Assembly (NCBI RefSeq): GCF_001659605.2
Contig: NC_035177.2
Coordinates: 31,078,136 to 31,142,135, forward strand
Source: Manihot esculenta
Taxonomy: Eukaryota; Streptophyta; Magnoliopsida; Malpighiales; Euphorbiaceae
DNA length: 64,000 bases
Reading direction: 5' to 3'
Part shown: positions 59,234-64,000 of the stretch, one piece after another
Layout: every line of letters starts with the position of its first letter
How positions within the stretch are numbered: the first letter of the stretch is position 1
Translations under genes and position numbers: made by a program
Notes under the pieces: generated by a model
What the model was told of the DNA's origin: nothing
Databases searched by the model: none
The model's input: the letters and a program-made list of their open reading frames with translations, nothing else

Positions 59234-60241
59234 ATTTGTGATGGCAAACAAATGGGTAACACAAGCTTTGCTTGAACCATCAATTTTTCTTGTTCCTTTT
59301 AATTTTTTTTCACCTGAAAATTTCCATTCTTTCATCAAATTCTACAAGATTGATATTAAACGATATTCATTTGTAAGCCTTTTGGCCCCTGTTTGTATTC
59401 CATTTAATTCCCTTAATCTACAACAGAGAATACAATATATCTGTTTCTGTTGTAGCCAGTAGTTGTTAGTTCATTTGCATTTTCAGGTTTTTCTTCATTT
59501 TGATATTTGCAATTTATAATTCTTCAAGGGATCATGGAAACTCCTGGCTGATTCTGACGATCGTTTTTTCTTCTTTCTGATTTCTTCTCTTGAGGCCTGC
59601 TTCTCGGCCCAGCCTGACACAGCCAGAATCCAAATACTGCCAAAATGTAAATTGAAAATAATTCGACAGATTTTTTAAATATTTTTAAACATAAATGACT
59701 TTATGTAATACATTCAAATATAATTAAGGGATTTTTATATAACGTTTTTAAAGATAGGGGTTTTTAGTAACAAATTAAATATGATGAATCCAAATGTAAT
59801 AAATTTTAAAGTTGAGGGACTATTAGTATAAATTACTCAAAATTAATTGAATAATTATATGGAGATGATTTAAGAAATTATTATTTTATTTAATTCCTTT
59901 GACTGAATAAAGATGTATTTTATAGTGTTAAAAATTGGGGGAAAATTCAACAATATTAAAATATGAAAAAAAAATTCATAGTATAACAATTGTAAGATTA
60001 AAAAAAAAAGTTTTATTCGGTTATTTTAATTAATCAAAATATGCGTATATAATTTTATTTTCCCCCATAAAATAAAAATCCCAGATCTACTCTGTGTACA
60101 CCCATAAATCTTCTGAGTTTGTTCCTCAACCTAAAAACAAATTCCACTCATCACCTACAGTTTAAGCAACTCCACAGACAAGCATACAAAATGAATAACT
60201 TCCAAGCCAGTCATCGTACCCAACAACCTTAATTAACATCC
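59234..60241. other. CLC 3' region and spacer to the phytocyanin gene
   Basis: The first about 300 bp are likely CLC 3' UTR. 59650-60060 is AT-rich with no coding signal. CLC and the phytocyanin gene converge here. Confidence 0.5.
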
Positions 60242-60842
60242 TCAACACATGCAATAAACAAAACTGGTAACCACTAATGCAGCAAGCAGAACAAAGGAAC
60301 AAGCAAAAGACTGGTGGATGGAAGAAGCTGAGGAAGCAGGTGGTGATGAAGAAGACGAGTCTGGTGTAGAAGGTGCAGTTCCTGCTTCTGTTGTAATCTT
60401 CACTTTCATGCCTTGTTCGCAATGGCCTGCAGTACCACAGGCGAAGTAACGAGTGCCCACCTTGTTCAATTTCACTACATCGTTGCCAGTATTCATGGAG
60501 TCTAGTGCACTGCCAAGATCACAACTCTTGTAGGCACTCTCACCAGCAATCTCGACCACACTGTGTAGCCCCGAAGTGTACTTGAAAACTGTTGAATGTA
60601 GATATCACGTTAGGTAGTAACCGTTATAATCAAGCACCAATGTATTTGAAGAGAAGAAGCTTACCTAGTTGATCTCCAACTTTAAATTTTTTACTGGAAG
60701 CCCATGAATCGAAATCTGCAGTTTCCTCCCAGCCTTGGCTTCCTCCGACAATATGTTGAGCTGCCATGGCTCCTTCCACAATATTCAAAGCAACAATGAC
60801 CAACACCAGGAGAACTCTGCACTCCATTTTCATTCTCTTCAT
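60242..60842 (-). CDS. Phytocyanin (uclacyanin-like, blue copper protein)
   Basis: Two exons, 60842-60665 and 60588-60242; 525 nt, 174 aa. A secretion signal (about 1-28) precedes the plastocyanin-like domain, which starts QHIVGGSQGWEE. Copper ligands are visible as His68, Cys110, His115 and Met120 (in CGTAGHCEQGM), with a disulfide pair Cys82/Cys116. The Met axial ligand fits uclacyanin or plantacyanin rather than stellacyanin, which has Gln. A Ser/Pro-rich segment and a hydrophobic tail follow, suggesting GPI anchoring at the plasma membrane. The reading frame extends to an ATG at 60929, but that lies upstream of the TATA box, so 60842 is chosen; 60833 and 60827 are alternatives. The intron interrupts the copper domain at the usual place. 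Confidence 0.9.
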
Positions 60843-60890
60843 TAATAGTTCTTCTCTCAAGTACTTGTTGAATCCTTCATCTTGCCGTCG

Positions 60891-60901
60891 TGTATTTATA
60901 G
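60891..60901 (-). promoter_or_regulatory. TATA box of the phytocyanin gene
   Basis: CTATAAATACA on the minus strand, about 50 bp before the chosen ATG at 60842. Confidence 0.65.
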
Positions 60902-61528
60902 TAATTGAAAGACCTACCCAACATCTCATTTGTCTCTATCATTAGTTCACAACATGGTTTGATTCTTAATATTGATGTCCTAAAATATTACCGATATTGT
61001 CCTAAAGAAAGTGTCTGTTACAAGACATCTGTGTAATTCTGAAACAAAATCAAGGGCAAAGATAGTGGAACTCAAACTATATGTTAAGTTGGATTGCCTT
61101 AAAGCAAAATCTAGTTGGTTAAGGGTCACACATACAAAAGCTTAACGTTCAAACTAAGCTACTATCGTGGGTAATCATGGTCAATCTTGGGCTTGTCTAG
61201 AAGCTCATATACTGTGTATACATAATTTATATACATATATACATAAACATTCTAGACAAAAACTTATACAATAACCTATTTAAAATTATTAAATAATTTA
61301 AATTAATTATTTTAAGTAAAAAAAAATCGATTAAAAATTATTTAAATTAGTTTTAGCTAAATGATTACAATTGGTATAGGCAGATCTTTGATCCCTGATA
61401 ATAAAATTGCTTGGGCTAGTAATTCAAAACAGACAAAAACAGAATATATTGCTCTTATTAGCATTGGGATAAAATCATGATACATAATAATTTATTATCA
61501 AGTAAACATCAGCTTAACCTCCAAATTT
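60902..61528. other. Spacer between phytocyanin and lipase genes
   Basis: Phytocyanin upstream region, then AT-rich DNA; 61370-61500 may be lipase 3' flank. No gene seen. Confidence 0.5.
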
Positions 61529-63683
61529 TCAGAAACGATGATTGGTGAAAAATTTATGAACTTGGTTGTAAACAATATCCTTGGCATTGACTCCCATAAT
61601 GAAATCAGCATGAGCATAATCCTTAACGAACTGAACTGTGAGCTTGAGGACATCATGAAGCTTGAGTTCATCAAGCAACTGCTGAACATCTTGGACATCA
61701 GACAAAGCATCTTGTCCTCCATAGCTGATAAAAAGAGGAAGCTTTGGCGGAATATTTGATAGCTTATAAACTGGAGGCTTGATGCTTCCATAGTGCATCA
61801 CATTGAAGCTAGGATTCCCATAGTTGTATTTTGCTAGAACACGATCGCGAGCAACTGCATGAAAGTTGATAATATTGATTAACCACCCCAAAAAATAAAT
61901 AAATAAATCATGGGTTTGGTGTTGAAGGTGGCCATGAGCTTACTTTGAGCCAAGTGAACCATGTTCCTGGTTGATGTGGATTGAGGTTCATTCTTCAAGA
62001 AGAGATTGACAGTGGAAGTATTGAGGCAGCAGTTCTTGCCTGTAAAGTTGGCAGAAATGAATTAATATAATATCAATATGATTGATTAATAGCAGGAAGT
62101 AATCTGATCAAACTGTAATGATTAGTACCAGTGATTGCAGTTAACAAATCATAGCAGTTGACTCCTGGTTGAGCACACACATATTTAAGAAATCTTGTTG
62201 CTTCCTCCCTTCAAAAGAAAAAAAAATATAAAGACCCTTAATTTATAGCATTTTGATGCTTATACATGTAAATATAGCAAGGGATTCTGGATTTTTACCC
62301 TCTAGGGTTAAACTCAGCGAGGCCGAAGAATGTAGAGACCTGTAGAAGAGCAGAAATTTTTTTTAAAGAACTCTAACAATCAGCAGAAACTTTTTTTAAA
62401 AACTCTTAACGGAAGCTTGTATACCTCGCCAACAAAGGTTTTAGCAGCAACAACGCCAAGTGCAGTTTTCATGTGGCTCAAGTAAGCAACTGGGCTTAAC
62501 AAGGCAGCTGACTTCACCTTGTTCACCAGCAACCCTTCTGAGAAAGATGCCAAAGCTGTCAAAGTTCCCTGCCAAAACACAATCAATCAGATAAATTTAT
62601 CTGATATTGGAACCAAGAACTCGGCATTTCTCTGACAGACCATATGATTCTTACCAAGGAATGGCCCACGTAATGTAGCTTCTGCCCTGTCTGGTTCTGT
62701 ACATGCTCAAAAACAGCTGGTAGATCGTAGGCTACCAATTCATCCCATGACCAGTTCCAGAATTCCTGCCATATCCCATAAATAAATTAATAAATCTTTA
62801 ATGGGAATTAAAATTTCAGGTATGTAATATTAACAAAATGGTACAAGCAGTACAAAATTGTATTGATTTTTTTCCTTCTATTGTTATTGTACTAGACAGT
62901 ATTGATTTGGCCGCCGTTTGATTTCTTTTAAATAAATTTGGAAAATTAATTATTTAGTATATTTAGTTTAGTGGACTAACCATTTAATTTCTCTGTTTTC
63001 TATTATAACTTTTTTTTTCAAAACCGTTAACTATTTAATATTTTTATTTCAAAAATTTAACTATTTATCCTTCTACCTATCCAAAAAGCCATTAATAATA
63101 CGTTAAAGAGTTAGAATACCCTTAATTCTAATTAATATCTATAATTTGTAAATATAATTATTTAGTTTCCGTAATTTTAAAACAATAACTATTTAGTTAC
63201 GATAATTTTTAAGTAACAATTATTTAATCTCTGCAATTAATGAGAGAGACCGAATAGTTAACAATATGAAAAGGCTTATTTTTAAAATAGAGGACTAAAT
63301 AGTTAATTTTACTAAACCCAAGATATCAAAATAATTCTCCCAAATAATTTTTTTTAAGTTAAAAAATTAATTAACATAAAAAAGGAAACCCGTTTGAATT
63401 AATTCTTACTTTTTTGAGAGAGAAAATTTCTTACTAATTTTTTTAATTTTATAGTCAGACTAGGAAAAAAGTTTCATTTGATACCAAATGAAAATGAAAA
63501 AGTATTTGATAATGTTAATTGAGAGAGGGAGAGAGAGGAAACCGATTGACTGGGTTGGAGATAGGCGTGTCGCCTGCTGTATCTGGTCCCTCTGGTGTTA
63601 GCAATCCAAACATCAAATCCTTTATCAGCCAAAATCATTGGTAAATTTTGTTCTGGGGCATTCATAAACCATGACATTCCATC
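61529..63683 (-). CDS. Acid lipase / triacylglycerol lipase 2-like (5' part missing)
   Basis: Seven minus-strand exons: 63683-63543, 62765-62655, 62568-62425, 62339-62299, 62208-62129, 62039-61944, 61854-61529; 939 nt, 312 codons plus stop, all in phase. The protein is an alpha/beta-hydrolase of the gastric/lysosomal lipase family (plant MPL1 type). Visible motifs: [20 protein letters not shown], the nucleophile elbow GHSLG across exons 2/3, the catalytic Asp in GGQDALSD and the catalytic His in [10 protein letters not shown]. Family members are about 400 aa, so the signal peptide and about 90 residues before DGMSW are missing. No exon with the expected QHG oxyanion motif is seen between 63684 and 64000; it probably lies beyond the window. 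The role is hydrolysis of acylglycerols in the secretory or vacuolar pathway (family knowledge); one Arabidopsis member is linked to aphid defence. Confidence 0.88.
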
Positions 63684-64000
63684 CTGCACCACCACATTGT
63701 TACTTGCTATACATAAAAAGACATCGTCAAATGATAATTCCAATATAAAATTTCTGGACTTCCAAGTTAAAACATGATTGGAGTTGAAAGTTTGCAAAGA
63801 TTTTTCCAGAGGCTAATTAGCCACAAGTAGAGGAAACTAGCAGCCCATTTCTGAGCAATAGAAGACAACAAGATGAAGATCTTGAATTCTGAGTTGTGAC
63901 CATCACACCCATAAGGACAACATAGTACCTGAGCAAATTTAACTGCCTAGAAAATATAAATTGTTAATTTTACAGAATGATACCTTCCTTCTCGCTAAAG

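Noticed and set aside
60843..60929. Upstream ATG extending the phytocyanin N-terminus
   Set aside because: It lies upstream of the TATA box at 60891-60901 and would place charged residues before the signal peptide.

Overview
This is a gene-bearing stretch of a flowering-plant (eudicot) nuclear genome: intron-rich genes with GT-AG introns, AT-rich intergenic DNA, plastid and mitochondrial targeting proteins, and many decayed plant retrotransposons. The flavour of the LINE, gag and repeat sequences suggests Euphorbiaceae (cassava or rubber-tree relatives); that family assignment is an inference. No prokaryotic features, CRISPR arrays or operons are present.

Layout, left to right: a broken Ty3/gypsy (Tat-like) retrotransposon with a short minisatellite (1-2181); a fasciclin-like arabinogalactan protein gene (3391-4416, +) tail-to-tail with a 13-exon gene for a large uncharacterised Ig-like, multi-pass membrane protein (4855-10016, -); a repeat-rich spacer with a LINE 3' fragment and exon-like minus-strand remnants (10.0-16.1 kb); TOM20 (16096-19544, -); a decayed LTR element with a 35-bp minisatellite and a 370-bp tandem duplication (about 20.0-23.0 kb); sulfite oxidase (23836-29239, +, 12 exons); a Ty1/copia fragment with its 3' LTR (30.9-32.5 kb); an intronless CYP94-type P450 (33794-35302, +); a copia RNase H remnant (about 38.0-38.3 kb); an F-box/kelch gene (38692-40062, -) divergent from plastid ribosomal protein bS21 (41650-43441, +); a decayed LINE (46.9-47.75 kb, -); two SINEs, the second split by a nested 7.1-kb LTR retrotransposon (48228-55334); a CLC-a/b-type chloride/nitrate transporter (56472-59233, +); a phytocyanin (60242-60842, -); and a 5'-incomplete acid lipase (61529-63683, -).

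I rebuilt the spliced genes by hand from splice sites, reading phase and family similarity. Where a gene is called complete, the exon lengths sum to a whole number of codons: Ig-like membrane protein 1167 aa, TOM20 209 aa, sulfite oxidase 393 aa, bS21c 177 aa, CLC 788 aa, phytocyanin 174 aa. The genes are independent housekeeping or stress-type loci and do not form a cluster with one shared function. Two have a metabolic link only in the broad sense: peroxisomal sulfite detoxification and vacuolar anion transport.

The most structurally informative part is 47.7-55.4 kb. There a SINE with its own target-site duplication was interrupted by a young, non-autonomous chromovirus-like LTR element. 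Its 2.5-kb LTRs carry an array of a GC-rich 13-bp palindrome, and the two LTRs differ in length exactly at that array. I found no convincing new multi-gene system. The least characterised protein-coding locus is the Ig-like multi-pass membrane protein.
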